Origin: Planctomycetes bacterium UBA2386
GTDB taxonomy: Bacteria > Planctomycetota > UBA1135 > UBA2386
Length of the DNA stretch: 6,906 nt
Assembly (NCBI GenBank): GCA_002343845.1
Contig: DDSQ01000045.1
Location: forward strand, 25,680 to 32,585
Reading direction: 5' to 3'
Every line of letters begins with the position of its first letter. Positions within the stretch are counted from its first letter, which is position 1. The notes under the pieces were generated by a model. The model saw only the letters and a list, made by a program, of their open reading frames with translations, had not been told where the DNA came from and searched no databases. The position numbers and the translations under genes are program-made. This document shows positions 1 through 6,563 of this stretch, piece by piece.

Positions 1-1487
1 TCCCACGGCAGCCCGGCACCGAGCACCGCCTCGATCATCGTCTTCATCAGCATCGCCTGCGGCGCCTTCAGGTCGTCGCTGCCGACCTGGTAGGTCGTGC
101 ACAGCGTGATGACGACCGCCGCGACGACCCAGCACGCGACCGACGCCGCGATCAACTGGCCGTACTGCTGACGCCACGGCGAGGCGCCGACCAGCCAGCC
201 GGTCTTGAGGTCCTGGCTGATGTCGCCGGCCTTCGACGCCGCGACGCAGACGACGGTGCCGACGGTCAGCACCGCGGCCTGCGCGAGCACGCCCTTCCAG
301 CCGAGCAGCAGGAACACGCTTGCCGTGCCGGCCAACGTGATCAACGCCATGGCCGAGGTCGGGTTGGAGGACACGCCGATCACGCCGACCAGTCGCGACG
401 ACACCGGCACGAACAGGAAGCCGAACACGCCCACCCCGAGTGCCGCGGCGAATCGCCCCGCCAGCGGCATCTCGCCAGCGAAGATGCCCGGCACGACGAC
501 GAGCGCAGCGACCACTGCGGCGAGCCCGCCGATCAGCACGCTGCCCGGCACGTCGCGGTCGGCGTCGTCGCCGCCACCAGCAGCGCTGGTCTGCTTGCCG
601 ACGCCGACGAGCACCGCGCGCAACGACGCCAGCATCGTCGGCGCCGTCTTCACCACCGTGAACAGCCCGGCCGCCGCGACCGCACCCGCGCCGACGAACA
701 GCAGGAAGCGGTCCTTCACCGCCTTTGCCGACAGCGCCACGGCGTCGGCCTGTCCGGCGTCGACGAGTCCCGCGAGATGCACCTTGGTCACCAGCGGGTA
801 GAGCACCAGCGACGCGAGCAGGGCACCCGACACCATCACCGCGGCGGCGCGGTAGCCGACGATGAAGCCGACCGCCATCAGCGCCGGCGCGAGAGCGAGC
901 GCGAGGCTGCCGTTCGGCAGGAACGACGGGGCCCACGCCACGGTCTCCGGCAGCGCGTGCAGCGCCCCGAAGAACAGCTTCATCAGGAACGCGACGGCGA
1001 TGCCGATCACGATCCAGCGCCCGCCGCGACCCGACGACTGCGTCGCCCGCAGCACCTCCGCGCAGGCACGGCCCTCGGGGTACGGCAATTCGGCGTCGGC
1101 CTGCACGATCAGCAGCCTCCGCAGCGGCACCATCGCCAGGATGCCGAGCACCCCGCCGGCCATCGCCAGCATGCCCACTTGCCACACGCTCGGCACGACG
1201 CCCCACAGGAACAGCGCCGGGATCGTGAAGATCGTGCCCGAGGCCAGCGAGCTCGACGCGCTGCCGACGGTCTGCGCGATGTTGGTCTCGAGGATCGTGC
1301 CCTTGTTGCGGAACGCGGAGAACACCAGCGCCGACAGCACGGCGATCGGGATCGACGTCGACACGGTGAGTCCGGCGCGCAGCCCGAGGTAGGCGTTGGC
1401 GGCGCCGAACAGCACGCCAAAGCCGAGCCCCGCGAGCACGGCCTTGACGGTGAACTCGGCGAGACCCTGGCGTTGCGTGGTCGTCAT
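1..1487 (-). CDS. OPT-family oligopeptide transporter, N-terminal part (3' end beyond the window)
   Basis: My minus-strand translation from the ATG at 1487-1485 runs open for 495 codons to the left edge, so the C-terminus is missing. It is an integral inner-membrane protein with about twelve hydrophobic segments in the visible part. Family motifs are clear: NAYLGLRAGLTVS (residues 31-43), ETNIAQTVGSASSSLASG (67-84), ELPYPEGRACAEVL (133-146), SSNPTSAM (about 373-380), GDISQDLKTGWLVGASPW (421-438) and APQAMLMKT near the edge. The OPT superfamily carries small peptides or metal-chelate compounds, probably driven by protons; the substrate here cannot be read from sequence. Bacterial members are usually about 550-690 residues, so perhaps 60-190 are missing. 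A hydrophilic loop rich in Gly and Asp (KQTSAAGGGDDADRD) sits mid-protein. No Shine-Dalgarno precedes the ATG, but the conserved motifs begin only about 14 residues in, which supports this start. The gene lies 211 bases downstream of smc and is probably independent of it. The family call is firm. Confidence 0.93.
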   Translation of the reverse strand, partial: MTTTQRQGLAEFTVKAVLAGLGFGVLFGAANAYLGLRAGLTVSTSIPIAVLSALVFSAFRNKGTILETNIAQTVGSASSSLASGTIFTIPALFLWGVVPSVWQVGMLAMAGGVLGILAMVPLRRLLIVQADAELPYPEGRACAEVLRATQSSGRGGRWIVIGIAVAFLMKLFFGALHALPETVAWAPSFLPNGSLALALAPALMAVGFIVGYRAAAVMVSGALLASLVLYPLVTKVHLAGLVDAGQADAVALSAKAVKDRFLLFVGAGAVAAAGLFTVVKTAPTMLASLRAVLVGVGKQTSAAGGGDDADRDVPGSVLIGGLAAVVAALVVVPGIFAGEMPLAGRFAAALGVGVFGFLFVPVSSRLVGVIGVSSNPTSAMALITLAGTASVFLLLGWKGVLAQAAVLTVGTVVCVAASKAGDISQDLKTGWLVGASPWRQQYGQLIAASVACWVVAAVVITLCTTYQVGSDDLKAPQAMLMKTMIEAVLGAGLPW

Positions 1488-1698
1488 CGCGCGCGTTCTA
1501 CCGGGCCGGGCGTCGGTCAGCCCCGTGCGTGGTGCAGATTCCCGCCCGACGACAGCGGCCACCTCGCCTGCCGCGGACCGATCGCGGCGCGGCGGCCTGG
1601 AATGCCGCGTCAGTCGCCGCCGAGCACTGTCGTCGCGCTGGCCACGACGACGAACCCCCACCGCCGACCGACCCGCCGGCGGACGAGGCCGGATCCGC
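1488..1698. other. Intergenic gap between smc and the OPT transporter gene
   Basis: These 211 bases hold no reading frame that looks like a gene on either strand. A weak GC hairpin is visible at 1592-1608 (GCGGC, 7-base loop, GCCGC). It has no T-run after it on the minus strand, so it is a poor candidate for an intrinsic smc terminator. Just before the OPT start the minus strand reads GGTAGAACGCGCGCG-ATG. TAGAAC would be a weak -10 box placed 7 bases before the ATG, with no -35 box I trust. I found no convincing promoter, operator or RNA gene. Confidence 0.6.
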
Positions 1699-4600
1699 TC
1701 ACGCGAACCCGACCGCCTCTTCGCCGGCGATGCGCCGCTTCTGCGCCGGGTCGGCGGCGGCGGTGGCGACGGCCTCGCCCTGCTGGAAGCTGTCGACCTG
1801 CTGCAGCGACACCGCGATGCGCGAGCTGATGCCACGGCGCTGCATCGTGATGCCGTAGAGCACCTGGCACTCCGCCATCGTGCGCTTGTGGTGCGTGACG
1901 ATGCAGAACTGCGTCTGCGCGGTGAAGTCGCGCAGCACGCGCAGGAAACGCTCGACGTTGGTCTCGTCGAGCGCAGCGTCGACTTCGTCGAGGATGCAGA
2001 ACGGGCTCGGCCGCACCTTGAACAACGCGAACAGGATCGCGACGGCGGTCAGCGAGCGTTCGCCGCCCGACAGCAGGTTGATCGACTGCAGCTGCTTGCC
2101 GGGCGGCTGCGCCACGATCTCGATGCCGGCTTCGAGCAGGTCCTCCTCGGTGTTGCTGAGGAACATGTCGGCCTTGCCGCCCTGGAACAGCTTGCGGAAC
2201 AGCTCCTGGAAGTTCTTGCGCGCCTCGTGGAACGTCGACTCGAACAGCGTCTTCGACTCGGCTTCGAGCTTCTTCAGCGTCTCCAGCAGCGAACGCCGCG
2301 CCTCCTTGAGGTCGACGACTTCCTGCTCGAGCGTGCCGAACTGGCCCTCCTCGGTGTCGAGTTCGGTGACCGCCTCGAGGTTGACCGCGCCGAGCCGCTC
2401 CTTCTGGCCGTGCAGCACCTGCACTTCCTTGCGCGCGGCGTCGACGTCGAACTCCGGCTGCAGCCACGCGCGCTGCAGGCCGTACCACGACCGCACGACA
2501 TCGGGCGGCTGCGGCGGCCCCTGGATCTGCTCGACGGCATCGCTCGGCGCGATCGGTCCGTGCCAGGCCGCGTCGTCCTCGAGACCGATGCCCTCGATCT
2601 CGCCGAGGCATCGGCGCAGTTCGATGCCGGTGTCCTCGCGCAGCCGCTCTTCGAGCCGCACGAACCGGTGCTCGGCGTCGGCGAGGTGCAGCCGCGCGGT
2701 GGTCGCCGCGTCGCTGGCCGCGCTGCGCTGCCGTTCGTGCTCCTGCATCTCGGCAGCCACCGCGGCCCGATTCGCGCGCGCCGCCTCGAGGGCGCCGTTC
2801 GCCGCGTCCTTGTCGCCGCCCAGCGCCTGGTGACGCTGCTCGGCCTGCGCCGCCAGCACGCCGAACCGCTCGCTCTCGGCGATCGCCCGCACCCGGTCAT
2901 CCTCGGCCGCATGCAGCCGGTCCCCGAGCTCGTGCAGCGCACGCTCGAAGTCGCGCAGCGCTTCCTCGTGCATCGCGATCGCGCGCACCAGGCCTTCGCG
3001 CGCCTCGACGGCCTGCGCCTGCGCGATGCGGGCTTCCTGCTCGGCGCGCTGCTGCGCCTGAGCCGCTTGTTCGGCGACCGCGATCCGCTCGCCGAACTCC
3101 TGCTCGCTGGCCTGGGCCGCGTGTTCGCGGCGACCGAGCAGGAACTGGTCGAACAAGGTGCAGCCGAGCCGCGCCAGCGAGGCCGCCTCGCTCGCCGACA
3201 GTTCGCCGGATTCGTGGTCCAGTTCGCCGAGTTCGCGCGTGACGTCCTGCGTCCGGGCGCCGAGGCGGGCCTCCTGTGCCGCGACCCCTTGCGCGCTGCG
3301 GACCACCGCACCGAGCGCGTCGGCAATCGCGCGCAACTCGCGCTTGAGCCGATCGACCCGGCCGGTCGCCTGCTCCTTGCCGGCGAGCCGTTCGGCGAGA
3401 CGCGCCTGCGCCGCGACGACGGCGGCGCCGAGTTCCTGGATGCGCGAACGACGCACGACGAGCCCCGCGTGGCCGTCGGCACCGACGCCGCCTTCCATGC
3501 GCGGGCCGCACACCAGGGTGCCATCGGGTGTCACGAAGCAGAGGTCCGCGCGCGAACTGTCGGCGATGTCGAAGTCGGCCACGACGACGCCGCGCAGCAA
3601 CCAGCCGAGCAGCCGCCGGCTGACCGCGTCGTCGGGCTTGCCGCCGGCAGCGACGTGCCGCACGAGCGCGCCGAGCGGCTGCGCACCGGGCGGCGGCGCC
3701 AGCAACGTCGAGTGGTGATCGCACTGCGGGGCCTCGCCGAACGACTCCTCGACCAGCAGCAGCACACGACCGAGACGCCGTTCGGCGAGGTCGCGCACGA
3801 TCGCCGCCGCGTTTTCGCGCGTGTCGACGACCAGCGCCTGCACGTACGGGCCGAGTGCCGCCTCGAGTGCGGGGCCGTGCTCGACGTCGATCTCGATCAG
3901 GTCGAGCAGACGGCCACGCAGGCCCGGCGGACGCTGCTGCAGCACGTGGCGCGGCCCGGCGTCGAAGCCCTCCATGTGCGCTTCCATCGCCACCAGGGCG
4001 TCGCGCCGGCCTTCGACCTCGTGCAGTTCGCGACGCAGCGTCGCTTCCTGTTCGGCGATCGCCGCCGCCGCGGCATCGGCGCCCTCGAGGTCGGCCAGCG
4101 CCTGCGCTTCGCGCTCGCGCAGCAGCCGCTCCCGCGTCGCCAGATCGCCCTGCTCGGCACGCCAGTTCGCGAGTTCGGCATCGATGCGGGCGACCTCCTC
4201 GCCGAGCACCGCGCGCCGTTCGCCGAGCCGTTGCGCCCGGGCGCGCACGGCGCCGATCCGGGCCGTGGCGTCCGCCGCGAGGTTGCGGCAGCGCGTGCGC
4301 TGGTGCAGCAGTTCGAGGCACGCCGAACGCACCGCCTCGCGCTGCTGCTGCAGCGCGCGCAGCGCCGCATGGGCCTGCTGCGCGGTCTGCCGTTGCTCGG
4401 ACAGCTGCCGGTGCAGATCGATCAGTTCGGCCTCCTTGCCGGCGAGGCCGTTCTGGGCCGCTGCCAACGCGGCCGCACGCTCGTCGCGCTGCCCGAGCAG
4501 GCCCTGGCCACGCTGCCGACCGCGCTCGACCTCGGCGAGGCGGTCCGCGGCGCGGTGCGCCTGCGCCTCGGCGCGCTCGCGATGCGTCGACAACTCGGAC

Positions 4601-5478
4601 TGGCAAGCCCGCAGTTCGTCGTTGACCGCCGCCAGCGCCTGCGACGCCGCCTCGATCTGCGCGTCGGACGCCACGAGCGCTGCCTGCGTCGTGTCGCGCC
4701 GGCCTTCGACCGCTCCGAGTTCCTGCTGCATCGCCGCGAGCCGTTCGCCGTGGCCGCGGATCTCCGCGCGCAGCACCTGACCGTCGATCACCGCCAGCGC
4801 TGCACGCAGCGCGCACAGCGACGCCTGCAGTTCCTGCCAACGCCGCGCCTTGCCGGCCTGGATGCGCAGGCTGCGGATGCGGCGGGCACGTTCCTCGAGC
4901 AGGTCGGTCACGCGCGCGAGGTTCTGGTCGGTGCGCTCGAGCTTGCGCAGCGACTCCTTCTTCTGCAGCTTGAACCGCGCCACGCCGGCCGCTTCCTCGA
5001 AGATCGCCCGGCGCGCTTCGGGGTTGGCCGACAGCACCGCGTCGATGCGGCCCTGCTCCATCACCGCGTAGCCGCCGGTGCCGAGCCCGGTGTCGAGCAG
5101 CACGTCGCGCACGTCCTTGAGCCGCACTTCGCTGCCGTTCAGCAGGTAGCTCGACTCCTTGTCGAGCGTGAGGCGGCGTGCGATGTCGACCTCGGTGCGT
5201 CCGTCGAGCCGGCCTTCCGGATCCTCGAAGGTGATCGTCACCTCGGCCATGCCCATCGCCTCGCGACCCTCGGCGCCCTTGAAGATGACGTCCGTCATCT
5301 CGGTGCCGCGCAGGCTCTTGGCGCGCTGGTCGCCGAGCACCCACTTGATCGCATCGACGACGTTGCTCTTGCCGCAGCCGTTCGGCCCGATGATGCCGGT
5401 CAGCCGGTTGTCGAACTCGAACTCGGTGCGGTCGGCGAACGACTTGAACCCGCGCGCGACGAGGCGTTTGAGGCGCAT
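1699..5478 (-). CDS. smc: Chromosome partition/condensin ATPase SMC
   Basis: This is a 1259-residue structural-maintenance-of-chromosomes protein. It dimerises through its hinge, closes its ATPase heads with a kleisin partner (ScpA, with ScpB; neither is in the window) and organises the nucleoid for segregation. The N-terminal head starts at residue 1 with Walker A GPNGCGKS (31-38), the LRG arginine (R57) and a Q-loop glutamine in MEQGRIDAVL (Q142). A long Glu/Ala/Arg/Gln-rich coiled coil follows (about 170-515), then the hinge (about 518-675, with glycines in MEGGVGADG), then the return coil (about 676-960). The C-terminal head carries LLSGGER (1135-1141), Walker B CILDEVD (1161-1167), the D-loop ALDE and the switch histidine in VTHHKRTM (H1196). 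All catalytic residues are present. It is slightly longer than the usual ~1190, with extra sequence before the C-head and a ~34-residue tail. The start is fixed by the conserved MRLKRL...GFKSF opening and a GGGAGGGAG ribosome site. The ATG lies 4 bases after the ATP-cone stop codon. Confidence 0.98.
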   Translation of the reverse strand: MRLKRLVARGFKSFADRTEFEFDNRLTGIIGPNGCGKSNVVDAIKWVLGDQRAKSLRGTEMTDVIFKGAEGREAMGMAEVTITFEDPEGRLDGRTEVDIARRLTLDKESSYLLNGSEVRLKDVRDVLLDTGLGTGGYAVMEQGRIDAVLSANPEARRAIFEEAAGVARFKLQKKESLRKLERTDQNLARVTDLLEERARRIRSLRIQAGKARRWQELQASLCALRAALAVIDGQVLRAEIRGHGERLAAMQQELGAVEGRRDTTQAALVASDAQIEAASQALAAVNDELRACQSELSTHRERAEAQAHRAADRLAEVERGRQRGQGLLGQRDERAAALAAAQNGLAGKEAELIDLHRQLSEQRQTAQQAHAALRALQQQREAVRSACLELLHQRTRCRNLAADATARIGAVRARAQRLGERRAVLGEEVARIDAELANWRAEQGDLATRERLLREREAQALADLEGADAAAAAIAEQEATLRRELHEVEGRRDALVAMEAHMEGFDAGPRHVLQQRPPGLRGRLLDLIEIDVEHGPALEAALGPYVQALVVDTRENAAAIVRDLAERRLGRVLLLVEESFGEAPQCDHHSTLLAPPPGAQPLGALVRHVAAGGKPDDAVSRRLLGWLLRGVVVADFDIADSSRADLCFVTPDGTLVCGPRMEGGVGADGHAGLVVRRSRIQELGAAVVAAQARLAERLAGKEQATGRVDRLKRELRAIADALGAVVRSAQGVAAQEARLGARTQDVTRELGELDHESGELSASEAASLARLGCTLFDQFLLGRREHAAQASEQEFGERIAVAEQAAQAQQRAEQEARIAQAQAVEAREGLVRAIAMHEEALRDFERALHELGDRLHAAEDDRVRAIAESERFGVLAAQAEQRHQALGGDKDAANGALEAARANRAAVAAEMQEHERQRSAASDAATTARLHLADAEHRFVRLEERLREDTGIELRRCLGEIEGIGLEDDAAWHGPIAPSDAVEQIQGPPQPPDVVRSWYGLQRAWLQPEFDVDAARKEVQVLHGQKERLGAVNLEAVTELDTEEGQFGTLEQEVVDLKEARRSLLETLKKLEAESKTLFESTFHEARKNFQELFRKLFQGGKADMFLSNTEEDLLEAGIEIVAQPPGKQLQSINLLSGGERSLTAVAILFALFKVRPSPFCILDEVDAALDETNVERFLRVLRDFTAQTQFCIVTHHKRTMAECQVLYGITMQRRGISSRIAVSLQQVDSFQQGEAVATAAADPAQKRRIAGEEAVGFA

Positions 5479-5482
5479 CCGC

Positions 5483-5884
5483 TCACTCCCTCCCGAGCCG
5501 CGCCTCGCGCAACGGCGGTGCTGCAGCCACCACGGCGGTGGCGCGCGACAACGTCGCCAAGGACTGCCGGCGGCGCGTGCGTTCGGCCGCGACCGCTCCG
5601 AACGACACCGCGGCGGTCGCCTGGCCGGTGACCACCAGCAGGTGCTGCACCGCGTCGGCGATCTCCGCCGTCGTCAGCAGCACCGACGCGTCGGGCGAGC
5701 CGCCCTTGCCGCGCTTCTGCCGCAAGGCCTCGAGCGTCACGCTCGCGAGTTCGAGGGCGCGCCAGTCCTCGTCGACGCCGACGCTGTGCAACGCCAGGTG
5801 GATCGACCGCGCGAGCTTCGTCGCGCGCAGGAACTCCCGCCGGCCATCACGCTTCTGCACCAGATGTTCTGCCCGCCTCTTCAT
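5483..5884 (-). CDS. Small stand-alone ATP-cone domain protein
   Basis: This 133-residue protein consists almost only of one divergent ATP-cone, the dATP/ATP-sensing module otherwise found in NrdR and ribonucleotide reductases. The nucleotide-binding opening VQKRDGRRE is at residues 9-17, followed by KLARSIHLAL (23-32). The second half has TTAEIADAVQHLL (71-83) and a final helix ending AAERTRRR in place of the usual Tyr-containing AYVRFASVYR type. There is no zinc ribbon, signal peptide, membrane segment or catalytic domain. The last ~30 residues are a low-complexity Ala/Arg tail. It starts inside the 3' end of nrdR (38-base overlap) and ends 4 bases before smc, so it is very probably translationally coupled to both. 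GGGAGGG placed 6 bases before the ATG (from its GGAGG core) supports this start. Cytoplasmic location and a nucleotide-sensing or NrdR-partner role are inferences. The ATP-cone assignment rests on motif similarity, and nucleotide binding may be lost. Confidence 0.8.
   Translation of the reverse strand: MKRRAEHLVQKRDGRREFLRATKLARSIHLALHSVGVDEDWRALELASVTLEALRQKRGKGGSPDASVLLTTAEIADAVQHLLVVTGQATAAVSFGAVAAERTRRRQSLATLSRATAVVAAAPPLREARLGRE
5486..5494 (-). promoter_or_regulatory. Ribosome binding site of smc
   Basis: The minus strand reads GGGAGGGAG, with 7 bases between its last G and the smc ATG. It overlaps the last codons of the ATP-cone gene, so ribosomes finishing that gene end on top of the smc start. 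This fits translational coupling and confirms the smc start. Confidence 0.75.
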
Positions 5885-6350
5885 GACCGCCCTCCCGCCG
5901 CTTCTCGAGCATCGGCTTCAGTTCGTCGAGGAACTGCGACACGTCCTTGAACTCGCGGTAGACCGACGCGAACCGTACGTAGGCCACCTGATCGAGCTGA
6001 CGCAGTTCCTTCATGATGAGGTTGCCGATCACCTTGCTCGGCACCTCCTTGTCGAAGGCCTCCATGCACTGGCGTTCGATGCGGTCGGCGATCACCTCGA
6101 GTTGCTCGAGCGACACCGGCCGCTTCTCGCACGCGCGCAGCATGCCGCCGAGCACCTTCTGCCGGTCGAACGCGACGCGTTCGCCGTCCTTCTTCACCAC
6201 GCGCAGCGGCGCCGTCTCGACCCGTTCGTAGGTCGTGTAGCGGCGACCGCAGTCCGCACACACGCGGCGACGACGGATCGCGAAACCGTCCGCGCTGGCG
6301 CGCGAGTCGATGACGCGGTCGTTGTCGGCCTTGCAGTACGGGCAACGCAT
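5847..6350 (-). CDS. nrdR: Transcriptional repressor NrdR
   Basis: NrdR is the zinc-ribbon/ATP-cone repressor of ribonucleotide reductase operons. It senses adenine nucleotides (ATP versus dATP), changes oligomer state and binds NrdR boxes. The 167-residue product starts with the zinc ribbon MRCPYC (C3, C6) and CADC (C31, C34), with the basic stretch IRRRRVC and RRYTTYER typical of the DNA-binding part. The ATP-cone spans about 49-139, opening VVKKDGERVAFDRQKV and ending AYVRFASVYREF. All four zinc cysteines are present. It is somewhat longer than the usual ~150 residues because of a Glu/Gly/Arg-rich tail (about 150-167), which is encoded where the next gene begins. The ATG is fixed by the invariant MRCPYC start, although no Shine-Dalgarno precedes it. 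A promoter and a hairpin lie just upstream. No ribonucleotide reductase gene is in the window, so its targets are elsewhere. Confidence 0.98.
   Translation of the reverse strand: MRCPYCKADNDRVIDSRASADGFAIRRRRVCADCGRRYTTYERVETAPLRVVKKDGERVAFDRQKVLGGMLRACEKRPVSLEQLEVIADRIERQCMEAFDKEVPSKVIGNLIMKELRQLDQVAYVRFASVYREFKDVSQFLDELKPMLEKRREGGHEEAGRTSGAEA
5890..5896 (-). promoter_or_regulatory. Ribosome binding site of the ATP-cone gene
   Basis: The minus strand reads GGGAGGG inside the end of nrdR. Its GGAGG core is 6 bases before the ATG at 5884-5882, a normal spacing. It decides the start of the small gene within the nrdR overlap. Confidence 0.7.
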
Positions 6351-6361
6351 GGCAGCGAAGG

Positions 6362-6396
6362 CCCTGCGTGGGCCACGACGGGTGGCCGCGGCAGGG
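6362..6396 (-). promoter_or_regulatory. Two-tier hairpin in the nrdR leader
   Basis: The minus-strand transcript can fold an outer 6-bp stem (CCCTGC with GCAGGG), a 3x3 internal loop and an inner 6-bp stem (GGCCAC with GTGGCC) closed by the 5-base loop CCGTC. Its base is 11 nucleotides before the nrdR ATG, where a ribosome would have to land, and there is no Shine-Dalgarno in the remaining spacer. There is no T-run after it, so it is not an ordinary intrinsic terminator. The base pairing is seen directly; control of nrdR translation is inference. High GC makes chance stems common, but twelve pairs in 35 bases is strong. Confidence 0.55.
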
Positions 6397-6433
6397 AGGC
6401 GTTCGGCGGTCGGGTGCCCGGCTGACCCCGGGA

Positions 6434-6494
6434 ACCTGACCCACGGACGGGCGGACCATACGGCCCCAACATCTTGCGTGTCAAAGGGTCAGGT
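6434..6494. repeat. 61-base segment bounded by perfect 9-base inverted repeats
   Basis: ACCTGACCC at 6434-6442 is repeated in inverted form as GGGTCAGGT at 6486-6494. The two arms enclose the predicted nrdR promoter. A third related copy, CTGACCC, lies at 6422-6428, 14 bases from the left arm in the same orientation. The arms could be operator half-sites, or the termini of a small dispersed palindromic (REP/MITE-like) repeat that supplied the promoter. The window has only this one copy, so the two cannot be told apart here. Confidence 0.5.
6455..6484 (-). promoter_or_regulatory. Sigma-70-type promoter for the nrdR operon
   Basis: On the minus strand a perfect -35 box TTGACA (6484-6479) is followed by an 18-base spacer and a -10 box TATGGT (6460-6455, four of six consensus bases). 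It is oriented towards nrdR. Transcription would start near 6448, giving a leader of about 98 nucleotides that contains the hairpin at 6362-6396. The A/T-containing boxes stand out in this very GC-rich gap. It should drive nrdR, the ATP-cone gene and smc. Confidence 0.6.
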
Positions 6495-6503
6495 GGTGGA
6501 AGA

Positions 6504-6527
6504 TGCTGCACTCCCAGCCTCGCAGCA
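6504..6527 (-). terminator. Possible weak hairpin after mnmE
   Basis: TGCTGC (6504-6509) and GCAGCA (6522-6527) form a 6-bp stem with a 12-base loop, starting about 37 bases after the mnmE stop codon on the minus strand. The loop is long and no T-run follows, so intrinsic termination is doubtful. It is listed because it is the only stem between mnmE and the nrdR promoter. Confidence 0.2.
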
Positions 6528-6563
6528 CCCGCCCGGCGCGCCGCGACGGGTCGATGCGAACGC

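Noticed and set aside
205..1420. Several open frames of 100-350 codons opposite or out of frame with the transporter
   Set aside because: They are composition-driven shadows of the OPT gene, rich in Arg, Pro, Ala and Ser. The minus-strand frame with OPT motifs explains this region.
1592..1608. Hairpin after smc as an intrinsic terminator
   Set aside because: The stem is only 5 bp and no T-run follows; in GC-rich DNA such stems are common.
1396..5631. A 1411-codon open frame on the plus strand across the whole smc gene
   Set aside because: It runs exactly codon-opposite to smc, where antisense stops arise only from the sense codons TTA, CTA and TCA. These are rare in such GC-rich DNA, so the frame is open by composition. 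Its product is low-complexity Arg/Leu/Ala/Asp with no recognisable family, and smc on the other strand is unmistakable.
6470..6484. Possible NrdR box in the nrdR promoter (ACACGCAAGATGT on the minus strand)
   Set aside because: Only the ACAC end matches the known A/T-rich consensus and there is no tandem second box, so autoregulation through a standard NrdR box is not supported.
6470..6505. Inverted repeat CATCTT / AAGATG around the -35 box
   Set aside because: Six bases with a 24-base gap is within chance. It overlaps the better 9-base repeat and shows no further pairing.
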